A DNA stretch of 53,532 bases from an uncultured Bacillota bacterium (GTDB lineage Bacteria > Bacillota_I > Bacilli_A > RFN20 > CAG-449). The position numbers and the translations under genes were made by a program. Of the stretch, positions 18,430 through 27,742 are shown piece by piece. The notes beneath the pieces are model-generated. The model saw only the letters and a program-made list of their open reading frames with translations, did no database searches and was not told the DNA's origin. Position 1 is the first letter of the stretch. Each line of letters opens with the position of its first letter. The stretch spans positions 1-53,532 of the forward strand of contig CABUOQ010000011.1 in the NCBI GenBank assembly GCA_902493275.1. The letters run 5' to 3'.

Positions 18430-19234
18430 AGAATATGTCATAAAAAAAATGGCTGAATTAATGATAAAACCAAAAAATAAATATTCTCAAAATTTTTTAA
18501 CTGATTATGATGTTGTAAAAAAATCGGTTGATAGTTTAAACTTGGACCCTCAAGATGTTGTTCTTGAAATAGGACCAGGATTAGGAGCGTTAAGCGAAGA
18601 AATCTTAAATAGGGGTAATTCTTTATACGCATTTGAAATAGATGAGAATATGATAAGTCATCTTCAGGTTTGCTTTGCAAAAAGGAATAATTTTCATTTA
18701 ATACCTGGGGATTTTTTAAAGCAAGATTTAATTTCTTTTTGTGATAAAGATGTAAGGGTAATTTCTAATATTCCATATAGCTTAACTACTCCAATTATTG
18801 AAAAAGTTATAACTGCGAAATTGAAAATAAAAAGTTTTGTTTTTATGATTCAAAAAGAAGTGAGTGCTAGATTAAATGCTAAAATAAACACGAAAGAATA
18901 TTCACCTCTTTCAATAATGATTGATTTTTTAGGTAAACTAGAAGTGGTTACAAAAGTCAATAGAGATAAATTTATCCCAAGTCCTAATGTTGACTCAATC
19001 GTATTAAAATTAACATTTAATCAAGACCGTGATTTTAACAAAGAGAAAAAATTATTTTCATTGTTAAAAAATTCTTTTGCAATGAGAAGAAAAACCATTC
19101 TCAATAATCTGACTGCATATCTTCATTGTAAAGAGAAAGCAGAAACAATTTTAAATAAAGCTAATATTTTATATAATCTTAGACCAGAGCAATTAAGTTT
19201 AAAACAATTCATAGATTTAATGAATTTAATTTAA
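18416..19234 (+). CDS. rsmA: 16S rRNA dimethyladenosine transferase
   Basis: Dimethylates the two adjacent adenines in helix 45 of 16S rRNA (KsgA). Motifs: YSQNFLTDYDVV, the SAM-binding VLEIGPGLGALSEEI, and the catalytic SNIPYSLTTPII. The start at 18416 is favoured by GAGGGGG 7 nt upstream, inside rnmV. It is the last gene of the aro-to-rsmA run. I see no clear terminator in the 77 bp after it. Confidence 0.95.
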   Translation: MICSREYVIKKMAELMIKPKNKYSQNFLTDYDVVKKSVDSLNLDPQDVVLEIGPGLGALSEEILNRGNSLYAFEIDENMISHLQVCFAKRNNFHLIPGDFLKQDLISFCDKDVRVISNIPYSLTTPIIEKVITAKLKIKSFVFMIQKEVSARLNAKINTKEYSPLSIMIDFLGKLEVVTKVNRDKFIPSPNVDSIVLKLTFNQDRDFNKEKKLFSLLKNSFAMRRKTILNNLTAYLHCKEKAETILNKANILYNLRPEQLSLKQFIDLMNLI

Positions 19235-19246
19235 GTAATAAAATTA

Positions 19247-19276
19247 TTGTAATTAATATTAGATAGAGATTATATT
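19247..19276 (+). promoter_or_regulatory. candidate sigma-A promoter for the decarboxylase-agmatinase pair
   Basis: TTGTAA (19247-19252), 18-nt spacer, TATATT (19271-19276), 35 bp before the ATG of the decarboxylase. It is the best match in the only gap between rsmA and this gene. Confidence 0.5.
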
Positions 19277-19311
19277 ATTTACGTTAATAAAAAAATGTAG
19301 AAGGTACTTAA

Positions 19312-20775
19312 ATGAACCACGAGAGACAAAAAAAGACACCATTATTGACAGCAATAAAAAAATATGTTGAATCAAATCCAGTTCCTTTTGATGTTCCTGG
19401 ACATAAAATGGGAAGAATTGGAAATGACTTATCTGATTATCTAGGAATAAAACTTTTTCAAGCGGATGTTAATGCCCCTATTGGAATCGACAATTTATAT
19501 AAAGGCACAGGTGTCATATATGAAGCTGAATCATTGATGGCAGATGCTTATAAGGCTGATAAAGCTATTTTTCTGATAAATGGAACAACTTCGGGAATTA
19601 TGATGATGATAATGGGATGCGTTTATTCCGGGGAAAAAGTTATTTTACCAAGAAATGTTCATAAATCTGCAATAAATGGTCTTATAGTATCTGGGGCAAT
19701 ACCGGTATTTGTTGAACCTGATTATGATAATGAATTAGGAATTGCAAATGGAGTGAGTGTTGAAAATTACGTACAAGCTATGGAAGAAAATGAAGATGCT
19801 GTTGCTATATTTGTAATTAACCCTACATATTTTGGTATTTGCACCGACTTAGAAAGACTAGTAAAAGAAGCACATAAAAGAAATATGATTGTAATGGTAG
19901 ATGAGGCACATGGAGGTCATTTTTGCTTCCACGATACTTTACCTAAATCGGCAATGGAAGCCGGAGCGGATATTTCGGCTGTTTCGATTCATAAAACATG
20001 TGGATCTCTTACTCAATCAAGCGCGCTTTTAATTAAAAATGGAATGGTAGATTACAATCGAATTCGTAAAGCATATACCATGTTTGGATCAACATCACCT
20101 TCTCATATATTATTAGCGTCACTAGATGCTTCTAGAAAAAAGATGGCATTAGAAGGAAAGAAAATATTAACAAATTGTTTGAAGTTAAGTGAATATGCTA
20201 GAAAAAAATTAAATAATATACCAGGAGTTTCGGTATTAGATAGCACTTATTGTGGTGAAGATAAACCAGGTAGGTATTCTTTTGATGAAACTAGGTTAGT
20301 AATAAGAGTAGATGGATTAAGAAAATCTGGTTTTCAAATATATAAAGAGATAAGACAAGATTATAATATTCAACTTGAATTAGCGGAGACATATTTGGTC
20401 TTAGCAATATTAGCGATTGGAACAACTAAAGAAGATGTTGAAAAACTAATTGACGCATTTAAAGGAATATCTGATAAATATTATTTAAAAGGTCAAAGAC
20501 ATCGTTTACCAAATTTAAAGTATGATTATGCAGAAATTGCTATTTCTCCACGTGAAGCTTATTTTTCTAATTTTCAAACAATTCCAATTTCTCAAGCAGA
20601 AGGAAAAATATCATGTGAGAGCGTTATGATTTATCCACCAGGAATTCCAATACTAATCCCAGGTGAGAAAATAACTAAAAATATAATAAATATATATAGT
20701 TATTATGTTAGAGCTAAAGGGACAATTATGTCGGATTCTAGTGTGGGAAATATTAAAGTAGTTGAAAAGGAGTAA
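19312..20775 (+). CDS. speA: Orn/Lys/Arg decarboxylase, probably arginine decarboxylase
   Basis: PLP-dependent fold-type I decarboxylase of the Bacillus SpeA type (487 residues, no N-terminal wing domain). The N-terminus FDVPGHKMGR, the VDEAHGGHF motif with the PLP aspartate and SIHKTCGSLTQSS with the Schiff-base lysine are all present. The C-terminal GKISCESVMIYPPGIP is typical. Substrate cannot be read from sequence alone, but the agmatinase gene 3 bp downstream argues for arginine to agmatine. A ribosome-binding site (GAAGGT) precedes the ATG. Together the two genes would make putrescine from arginine. Confidence 0.85.
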   Translation: MNHERQKKTPLLTAIKKYVESNPVPFDVPGHKMGRIGNDLSDYLGIKLFQADVNAPIGIDNLYKGTGVIYEAESLMADAYKADKAIFLINGTTSGIMMMIMGCVYSGEKVILPRNVHKSAINGLIVSGAIPVFVEPDYDNELGIANGVSVENYVQAMEENEDAVAIFVINPTYFGICTDLERLVKEAHKRNMIVMVDEAHGGHFCFHDTLPKSAMEAGADISAVSIHKTCGSLTQSSALLIKNGMVDYNRIRKAYTMFGSTSPSHILLASLDASRKKMALEGKKILTNCLKLSEYARKKLNNIPGVSVLDSTYCGEDKPGRYSFDETRLVIRVDGLRKSGFQIYKEIRQDYNIQLELAETYLVLAILAIGTTKEDVEKLIDAFKGISDKYYLKGQRHRLPNLKYDYAEIAISPREAYFSNFQTIPISQAEGKISCESVMIYPPGIPILIPGEKITKNIINIYSYYVRAKGTIMSDSSVGNIKVVEKE

Positions 20776-20778
20776 TTT

Positions 20779-21651
20779 ATGAAATTTAAAAGAAATTTGT
20801 CAGTTTTTCAGAGTTGTGATGCTGAATATAAAGATTCAAGCGTTGTTATCTTTTCTTCACCGATGGATGCAACTTGTTCATTTCGTCCAGGTACAAGATT
20901 TGCAGGACCCGCAATTAGAGAAGATTCAATTGGACTAGAATGGTATTCACCTTATTTTGATATGGATTTGAAGAAGGTGAAAACTTGTGATATTGGCGAT
21001 TTAGATTTACCAATGGGAGATGTAGAAGGTGATTTAAAAGAAATATCACGAGTCACTAAAGCAATTTTGGCTGATGATAAAAAGACGATGATGATTGGTG
21101 GCGAGCATTTGGTCACATTAGGTACTATTAGAGAATATGTAAAGAAATATCCAGATTTGCATATTATTCATTTCGATGCACATACCGATTTAAGAGAGGA
21201 ATTCTTAGGAAGAAAATTATCGCACGCAACAGTTTTAAGAAAATGCTATGATTTATTAGGAGATGGAAGAATTTATCAATTTGGTATTCGTTCTGGTGAT
21301 TCAAGTGAATTTGCTTGGGCGGCAGAAGGACATACGCATTTACGTAAATTCGATTTGGTCGGTTTAGATAAATGCATCGATGAATTAAAAGATAAACCAG
21401 TATATATAACAATTGATTTAGATGTTCTTGATCCATCTGTCTTTCCAGGTACAGGAACTCCTGAAGGAGGAGGAATTACTTATAAAGAATTGCAACAAGC
21501 AATTTTAGATATGAGAGGATTAAATAACATCGTTGGTGCAGATATGGTTGAATTATCACCACACTATGATGCTTCTGGAGTATCTACTGCGATAGCTTGT
21601 AAGGTTTTAAGAGAACTTGTATTATTACTACATTATAATAAAAATAAATAA
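20779..21651 (+). CDS. speB: agmatinase (ureohydrolase)
   Basis: Hydrolyses agmatine to putrescine and urea. The binuclear manganese site is visible in GGEHLVTLG, HFDAHTDLR and TIDLDVLDPS. The 290 residues fit SpeB rather than the ~300-residue arginase, and the decarboxylase immediately upstream supports agmatine as substrate. It follows the decarboxylase by 3 bp and is followed by a strong terminator, so the two form a closed operon sitting between rsmA and yabG. Confidence 0.92.
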   Translation: MKFKRNLSVFQSCDAEYKDSSVVIFSSPMDATCSFRPGTRFAGPAIREDSIGLEWYSPYFDMDLKKVKTCDIGDLDLPMGDVEGDLKEISRVTKAILADDKKTMMIGGEHLVTLGTIREYVKKYPDLHIIHFDAHTDLREEFLGRKLSHATVLRKCYDLLGDGRIYQFGIRSGDSSEFAWAAEGHTHLRKFDLVGLDKCIDELKDKPVYITIDLDVLDPSVFPGTGTPEGGGITYKELQQAILDMRGLNNIVGADMVELSPHYDASGVSTAIACKVLRELVLLLHYNKNK

Positions 21652-21656
21652 AAATG

Positions 21657-21701
21657 AACTGTTGAAAAACTTAAAATAAATAAGTTGGACAACAGTTTTT
21701 T
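21657..21701 (+). terminator. terminator of the polyamine operon
   Basis: Outer stem AACTGTTG (21657-21664) / CAACAGTT (21690-21697) and inner stem ACTT (21669-21672) / AAGT (21682-21685), followed by TTTTTT to 21701. It starts 6 bp after the agmatinase stop. Confidence 0.85.
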
Positions 21702-21807
21702 ATGTTGCTAAGAAATAATTATAAATGTTAAAGATAATTGGTTTTAATTTGTTTTAACGATAAGTTTATACAACAAACTTTTTTGAAATTCCGATTTTAA
21801 TCTCTGA

Positions 21808-23379
21808 GCTTTATTATTTGAGTATAAAATATATCATGGAGGATGGAGTAACGAAACAACTATTTTAGGAACCCCAGAAAGACCATCTATATTTAAAAAT
21901 GTCATTGATAATGCGATACAGGTAGGGGAAATTGCTTCATTAATTATTGTTTGTCCTACATATAATAATACAAGCACTCAAGATAGCGCAGATTATTCTC
22001 TTGCCTTACAACTCACTCGTAATTATCACAATGAATTAATTAATGATTTAATACCGGCTGTGGAAGGAAAGTATAATAGTTTTGCTAATACTACGGCAAT
22101 AGATGATTTGATTGCATCTCGAGATCATCGAGCATTTATGGGATTTTCTATGGGATCGGTAGCTACGTGGCGCACATTTGAATATGGATTAGATTATTTT
22201 AGATATTTTTTTCCTTCAAGTGGAGCAATTACTTCAGATGGCTCATATATGGATAATATTGTTAAACAAGCTGGTTATAGCAAAGATGATTATTTCATAT
22301 GGGGAATGTCAGGCACTAATGATTTTGCCTATTCTGGATTTACAAGTCAGATGAACGCTATGTTTAATGCTGAATATTTTATAAAGGCGAATAATGAAAA
22401 TGATGGTAATATTTTTTACTCAATAAAAGAAGGTTATTCGCACGATGGTAGAGCTTCATCTGAATATTTTTATAATGCGCTTACTTGGGTATGGAAAGAT
22501 TATAAGCAAGTTGAAAAATCAAATTTTACTGCGGATACAAAAATAGAAGATGTTATTAATGATCCGGTTTTTAATGAATGGGGAAGATTAATTTTTCCAG
22601 TGAATAGCGGCTATTATAGCGGAGATACACTAGGCAATCTTCATCTTACGTGGTATAACAATATCAATGTTGCTCATACAATAGAAATTTGTAATTATTT
22701 TAAAGAACAAACACTTTTAGGAAACCAAGTTTTTTATAATATTTATACAGATGAAGAAAAAGAATTAGATCCACGAAAGCAAGATACTGGACTTTTCTTC
22801 TTTAGAGGCATTAAAAACGCTAAATTTGCTGTTACTTGCGCTGGAGGTGGATGGGCGTATGTTGGAGCTATTCACGATAGTTTTCCACATGCTTTAGAGC
22901 TTTCTAAAAAAGGATATAATGCATTTGCAATTATTTATCGTCCCGGAGCACAAACGGCATATGAAGATTTAGCAAGGGCGATTTCTTTTATTTTTGCAAA
23001 CGCTAAAGAATTAGGTGTAGATACAAATGGTTATTCTCTCTGGGGTGGTAGTGCCGGAGGAAGAATGACAGCAACTATTTCATCATATGGGGTAGAGCCT
23101 TATGGTGGAAGCAAAGGATTACCAAAGCCAGCCACCGCGGTTATACAATATACAGGGCACACAGATTATAATAAAAATGGTGAACCAGCGACTTTTGTAA
23201 CTGTCGGCGAAAATGATGGAATTGCAAATTATCGGACAATGAAAACTCGTATTGATAATCTTTCAGCAATGGGAGTTCCTACTGAATATCATTCATATCC
23301 AGGATTATCTCATGGGTTTGGTCTAGGAATTGGAACTATTGCGGAAAGATGGTTTGATCAAGCTGTATCTTTTTGGTAA
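21808..23379 (+). pseudogene. 5'-truncated tandem esterase / alpha-beta hydrolase
   Basis: An uninterrupted reading frame of about 523 codons runs from just after a TGA at 21805 to 23379. Its first 84 codons have no ATG, GTG or TTG; the first possible start is GTG at 22060, without a ribosome-binding site and inside a domain. The frame enters mid-domain with YHGGWSNETT, equivalent to the oxyanion region of feruloyl-esterase-like proteins. The nucleophile GFSMGSVATW follows, then a second hydrolase with GGSAGGRM, an aspartate in ENDGIA and a histidine in LSHGFG. The signal peptide and first strands are missing. Either the gene lost its 5' end beside the agmatinase terminator or it is expressed from a cryptic start. 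Frame integrity suggests recent loss. Confidence 0.75.
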
Positions 23380-23464
23380 AAGAATAGTTAATTAACAAAT
23401 TTAGTAATCAAAATCTTAATAATAGGAAATAATATTAATTAAATTTCATATTATTATATTGATT

Positions 23465-24247
23465 ATGAAAATAAATGATTTAGTTACAAGAAATTCTTAT
23501 AAACACGATATTATATTTCAAATAGTTGATATAAAAGATGGCATTTTTTATTTAAAAGGCGTCGACTATCGTTTAATTGCAGATGCAACACAAGATGATT
23601 TAAGACTTTATGAAGAGCGGGTTTCTATGCAGTTACCATATATAAATATTTCACCTAATGTTGCGCCTGGAAAAGTTTTGCATATCGATGGAGATCGAGT
23701 TTATGTTACAAAATCACAACAAGCTTATGAGAAGTATGGAATTGAAGCTAAGTGTATTTTTTTAGAAGAAAATTTGATGCCAAGTTCAATTTCTTCTTTG
23801 CTTCTTCAAGACAAATATGACATTTTGGTTATAACTGGTCATGACTTTTATAAAATAGATGAAAAACAAGAAACAGATGACTTGACAAGATATCAAAATT
23901 CGATTAATTTTGTAGGTGCAGTGCAACAAGCTCGCAGACTTTTTCCTGATTTAGATTCGTTAGTTATTGTCGCTGGTGCGTGTCAATCTAATTACGAAGC
24001 TTTAATCACTAATGGAGCTAATTTTGCTTCTTCACCTACTAGAGATAACATTCATATGTTAGATCCGATTATCGTTGCTAGCATCTTGGCTACTTCTTCA
24101 GTTAAAGAATATGTTTCGCCAGAAAATGTTGTTAATCAAACGATTTCTAAATCTTTAGGAGGAATTGAAACTAAAGGAAAAGCTCGTATGCACTATGTAG
24201 GAGCAAATGAATATGGTTTCCACAATAAAAGCGTACGCAAAAATTAA
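23465..24247 (+). CDS. yabG: YabG-like sporulation protease
   Basis: Homologue of YabG, the protease that processes spore coat proteins late in sporulation. The match is seen along the chain: PGKVLHIDGDRVYV, then DILVITGHDFYK and VIVAGACQSNYEALITNGANF, and LGGIETKGKARM at the end. Candidate catalytic residues are His126 and Cys173, both in the best conserved stretches. It has 260 residues from the ATG at 23465 (a TTG lies two codons earlier). No ribosome-binding site is seen; TATTAT ends 7 nt before the ATG. It sits before ispE and after rsmA, as in B. subtilis apart from the inserted genes. Whether the organism sporulates cannot be decided here. Confidence 0.85.
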   Translation: MKINDLVTRNSYKHDIIFQIVDIKDGIFYLKGVDYRLIADATQDDLRLYEERVSMQLPYINISPNVAPGKVLHIDGDRVYVTKSQQAYEKYGIEAKCIFLEENLMPSSISSLLLQDKYDILVITGHDFYKIDEKQETDDLTRYQNSINFVGAVQQARRLFPDLDSLVIVAGACQSNYEALITNGANFASSPTRDNIHMLDPIIVASILATSSVKEYVSPENVVNQTISKSLGGIETKGKARMHYVGANEYGFHNKSVRKN

Positions 24248-25070
24248 TTTGGCCCTTAATATTAAAGGTAAATTTGAAAATGGTTATCATGATATTGACA
24301 TGGTTACAATACCAATTGAACTTCATGATATATTGGAATTAGAATTATTACCTTTTGGATATGAATCCTATATAACTAGTGACGATGAATCGTTACCAAC
24401 TGATGAATCCAATTTATCTATTAAAGCGTTTTATCTTTTAAGACAAGAATTGGGATTAAAACAAAATTTTATGATTAACATTCATAAAAGAATACCGATG
24501 AATGCTGGATTAGGCGGCGGATCAGCTGATGCCGCGGCAGTTATTAATTCAACCTTAAAAATTGCTAAGCAAACAGTTGCAAAAGAAAAATTGATAAATA
24601 TGTGTAAAACTATCGGTGGAGATGTTCCATTTTGTATGTTTTCCCATCCAGCTAGATGCCGTGGTATTGGTGAAAAGTTAGAGTTTTTTGAATTAAAAAG
24701 AAAATATTATGTTCTTTTAGTAAAACCATTAAAAGGTGTGTCAACGGCTGAAGCGTTTAAAGATTATGACGAATATGAACCTAAAAGTGAAGATAGCGAT
24801 ATTGAAAAACTTATTCAAGCATTAAAAGATGATGATACCGAAATAATCGCTTCTGAAATGAAAAATGCTTTGCAAAATCCTGCAATAATGCTTGTTCCAG
24901 AAATAAAACAAATCATCGATACCTTAAAAGCTGATGGTTTTCCAATGACGATGATGACAGGTTCAGGTTCTACAGTATTTGCTTTGAGTAAAGATAACCA
25001 TGCGTTAATAAAAGAATCAAAAAAGTTTGACCAAAATTTATTTCAAGTAATTTTGACTTCAACTCTATAA
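24213..25070 (+). CDS. ispE: 4-diphosphocytidyl-2-C-methyl-D-erythritol kinase
   Basis: GHMP kinase of the non-mevalonate isoprenoid pathway. Visible are STIKAYAKINLALN at the start, the ATP loop NAGLGGGSADAAA, GGDVPFCMF and the C-terminal MTGSGSTVFAL. I place the start at the second ATG (24213), which lies 9 nt after AGGAG; the ATG at 24207 is only 3 nt away from it. The gene overlaps yabG by 35 bp, so the two are co-transcribed. It provides precursors for the undecaprenyl lipid recycled by UppP (43502). Confidence 0.95.
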   Translation: MVSTIKAYAKINLALNIKGKFENGYHDIDMVTIPIELHDILELELLPFGYESYITSDDESLPTDESNLSIKAFYLLRQELGLKQNFMINIHKRIPMNAGLGGGSADAAAVINSTLKIAKQTVAKEKLINMCKTIGGDVPFCMFSHPARCRGIGEKLEFFELKRKYYVLLVKPLKGVSTAEAFKDYDEYEPKSEDSDIEKLIQALKDDDTEIIASEMKNALQNPAIMLVPEIKQIIDTLKADGFPMTMMTGSGSTVFALSKDNHALIKESKKFDQNLFQVILTSTL

Positions 25071-25078
25071 TTGACAAG

Positions 25079-25104
25079 ACATTCATTTTAGTGAATGTTT
25101 TTTT
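25079..25104 (+). terminator. terminator after ispE
   Basis: Perfect 7-bp stem ACATTCA (25079-25085) / TGAATGT (25092-25098), 6-nt loop, then seven T (25098-25104). Confidence 0.85.
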
Positions 25105-25208
25105 ATAGGAAATATTAAATATTGTGTCGTTTTGTGGAAGGGGTAAAATAATTAATATATAATACTTGATGTAAAAAGACTTTACAAACATATTATTTGG
25201 AGGTATTT

Positions 25209-26171
25209 ATGATTGGTAAAGATGCATTAATTTTTTCTTTAACAGCGAATACTCAACTTACTAAAGATGTTGCAAAACTTTTAGGACTTGAGGTATCGCC
25301 AGTTAGTGTTTCACATTTTGCAGATGGGGAAATTATGTGTGAGCCGATAAATTCTGTTAGAGAAAAAAACTGCTACATAATTCAATCTACTTGTGGACCA
25401 GCTACAGAACATTTATTTGAAATATTAATATTTGTTGATGCGATTAAACGTAGCTCAGCAAAATCAATTACAGTTTTAATTCCATATTATGGTTATGCTC
25501 GTCAAGATCGTAAGTCTAAACCAAGACAACCAATTACATCACGTTTAGTTGCTGATTTGTTAAAAACAGCGGGTGTCAATCGTGTTGTTTGTGTTGATTT
25601 ACATGCCCCTCAAATTCAAGGATTCTTTTCTTGTTTAGTTGATGAGATGACAGCAATTCCACTTCTAGCATCTCATTTTGCTGATCGTGATACTTCAGAT
25701 TGGATTACTGTTTCTCCAGACCATGGCGGTGTCAATCGTGCTCGTAAGGTGGCTGAGAGATTAAATACACCATTAGCGATAATTGATAAAAGAAGAAGTA
25801 AACCAAATGAAGCAGAAGTAATGAATATTATTGGTGATGTAAGCGGAAAGCATTGTTTGATGATTGATGATATGATTGATACTGCGGGTTCTTGTTCGGA
25901 AGGAGCAAAAGCTCTATTAGCAAAAGGAGCAAAGGATGTAAGAATCGCCTGTTCACATGGTATATTTTCAGGTGCTGCACCAAAAAGATTACTTGAAGGT
26001 AATCTTTTCCAAGAGATAGTTACTACGGATTCTATTCCATTAAAAGAAGAAATGAAAAACGAAAAGGTTACAGTCTTATCATTAGCGCCGATGTTAGCTA
26101 AGATTATTGAACATATTGAGCTTGGATTACCACTTACATATGTTTATGATATGTTTACAGAAAAATTATAG
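25209..26171 (+). CDS. prs: ribose-phosphate pyrophosphokinase
   Basis: Makes PRPP from ribose 5-phosphate and ATP for nucleotide, histidine and tryptophan synthesis. Motifs: FADGEIMCEP, PYYGYARQDRKSKPRQPITS, VDLHAPQIQGFF and the PRPP-binding MIDDMIDTAGS. I start at ATG 25209, 6 nt after GGAGG, not at the in-frame TTG at 25197 that lies before it; this gives 320 residues. A TATAAT box at 25158-25163 may belong to its own promoter, though no good -35 is seen. A bidirectional terminator follows. Confidence 0.96.
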   Translation: MIGKDALIFSLTANTQLTKDVAKLLGLEVSPVSVSHFADGEIMCEPINSVREKNCYIIQSTCGPATEHLFEILIFVDAIKRSSAKSITVLIPYYGYARQDRKSKPRQPITSRLVADLLKTAGVNRVVCVDLHAPQIQGFFSCLVDEMTAIPLLASHFADRDTSDWITVSPDHGGVNRARKVAERLNTPLAIIDKRRSKPNEAEVMNIIGDVSGKHCLMIDDMIDTAGSCSEGAKALLAKGAKDVRIACSHGIFSGAAPKRLLEGNLFQEIVTTDSIPLKEEMKNEKVTVLSLAPMLAKIIEHIELGLPLTYVYDMFTEKL

Positions 26172-26180
26172 ATAAATAAA

Positions 26181-26222
26181 AAGTATTATAGATAATTAAC
26201 AATCACTATAATACTTTTTTTA
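26181..26222. terminator. bidirectional terminator between prs and the ABC-F gene
   Basis: Perfect 11-bp stem AAGTATTATAG (26181-26191) / CTATAATACTT (26206-26216), with T-tract after it on the plus strand and A-rich flank (T-rich on the minus strand) before it. It serves both convergent genes. Confidence 0.85.
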
Positions 26223-26227
26223 TGAAA

Positions 26228-27742
26228 CTATTTTACTAAAAACAATCCCTTTTCAGTTAGTTCATATATTTTATCACATACTTCTTCTAAATATTTTCTA
26301 TCGTGTGAAACGCTTATTATTGCCCCTTTAAAATTAATAAGGGCTTTTCTTAAAGCGGGATTTGATAGTGGACTAAAATTTCTTGTCGGTTCATCAAGTA
26401 TTAATACATTAGCTTTGTGTAAAATCATACTTAGAAAAATAAGTTTAGCTTTTTGTCCACCGCTGATATCAGCAATTTTGCTTATCATTTCTTCGTGCGT
26501 GAAACGCATGCTTCCCATAAATATTCTTGCCTTTGTAACTTCATCTTTTTGAAAACAATCAGTTAGATATTGAAGAGCAGTTTTATCATAATCTAAAATT
26601 TTTGCATAGTTTTGAGGCATATAAAAAGGAATAATATCTTTTCGATTTTTTAATTTTTCCCATATTATAGAAAGCAACGTTGATTTACCAATACCATTTC
26701 TTCCAATTATTCCAATATGTTCTTGTCCACATACAAATAATTTAATGTCATGGGATAAAATTTTATTATCAATCGATAGTTCTGAAATAAAAAGATCAAT
26801 AATTATTTTTCCTATGGGTATTTGTATCGAGTCATTAAATTTTATTAGGCTAGCTTCTTCTTGTTGAGGAAAATCAATGAATTTCTCTTTTTCTTTCTCA
26901 AAACGTTTTCCAATTGATAATACAGAATGCATTTTCTTTTTTAATAATCGTCCTCCACTTGGATCTTTTCTTGATATTGTTGCTTGCTCATAGTTAACCC
27001 GATTATATATTCTTTGCCATTTTTCCATTTGATTATAATAGTTATCTCTTTGTTTTTGTGCAACTTGTTCTTGATGTAAGAATTTATTGTAACGAAAGAG
27101 GATATAATCTTTATAAGAACAATTTGAAACTGTTATTCGGCATTTTTCTTTTCTATCTATTTGTTCGATATGAATTATAGTTGTCGCGGTATTTTCAATT
27201 AATTTTTCATCGTGTGAGATATATAAGATTGTTTTCTTGCTGTTATTTATAAATGATTCTAACCACTTTAAAGTGGTAACATCTAAGTCGTTAGTGGGTT
27301 CATCTAATAATAAAATATCAGGATTAGTCATTAATAGCTTTGCAAGATGTACTTTGATTTTTTCTCCACCTGATAAAGTAGAAAGTTTTTGATTAGATAA
27401 AATAAATTCAACTGATAAGCCAATTTCCTCAAGAATGTCGATATATAAATAGTATTCGGATGTTTCAAAAAAATCTGATAAAGAAATATCATCGTTAGAA
27501 GCAATATCTAAATTTTGTGGTAAATATGCCATAGTTTGAGATGTCACTATTTTGCCAGAAAAGTCACAATATGATTTTATTAAGTCTGGTTGATAAATAG
27601 CTCGAAGCAATGTTGATTTTCCATTTCCTTCTTCGCCGATAATAACAGCTTTATCCTTATCTTTTAAAGTGAGTGATAAATTATCTATTAATGTTCTTTC
27701 ACTATTGTTTAGCGTGATTGTTATATTTTTAAACTCTAACAT
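26228..27742 (-). CDS. ABC-F family ATPase, candidate ribosome-protection factor
   Basis: A 504-residue soluble protein with two ATP-binding domains and no membrane segment, the mark of ABC-F proteins that act on the ribosome. First domain: GEEGNGKST, LSGGEKIKVHLAKLL, LLLDEPTNDLD. Second domain: GRNGIGKST, ISGGQKAKL and LDEPTRNFSP, where the usual ND is replaced by RN. A charged linker (about residues 205-285) lies between. Some ABC-F proteins give resistance to macrolides, lincosamides, streptogramins or pleuromutilins; others are housekeeping. The long structured leader with a mini-ORF favours the inducible resistance type. Ribosome-binding site GGAGG is 7 nt before the ATG. Subfamily is uncertain. 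Confidence 0.88.
   Translation of the reverse strand: MLEFKNITITLNNSERTLIDNLSLTLKDKDKAVIIGEEGNGKSTLLRAIYQPDLIKSYCDFSGKIVTSQTMAYLPQNLDIASNDDISLSDFFETSEYYLYIDILEEIGLSVEFILSNQKLSTLSGGEKIKVHLAKLLMTNPDILLLDEPTNDLDVTTLKWLESFINNSKKTILYISHDEKLIENTATTIIHIEQIDRKEKCRITVSNCSYKDYILFRYNKFLHQEQVAQKQRDNYYNQMEKWQRIYNRVNYEQATISRKDPSGGRLLKKKMHSVLSIGKRFEKEKEKFIDFPQQEEASLIKFNDSIQIPIGKIIIDLFISELSIDNKILSHDIKLFVCGQEHIGIIGRNGIGKSTLLSIIWEKLKNRKDIIPFYMPQNYAKILDYDKTALQYLTDCFQKDEVTKARIFMGSMRFTHEEMISKIADISGGQKAKLIFLSMILHKANVLILDEPTRNFSPLSNPALRKALINFKGAIISVSHDRKYLEEVCDKIYELTEKGLFLVK

Noticed and set aside
23428..23464. Sporulation sigma-factor promoter before yabG (CATATTAT)
   Set aside because: No -35 element at the right distance, and such matches are frequent in AT-rich DNA.
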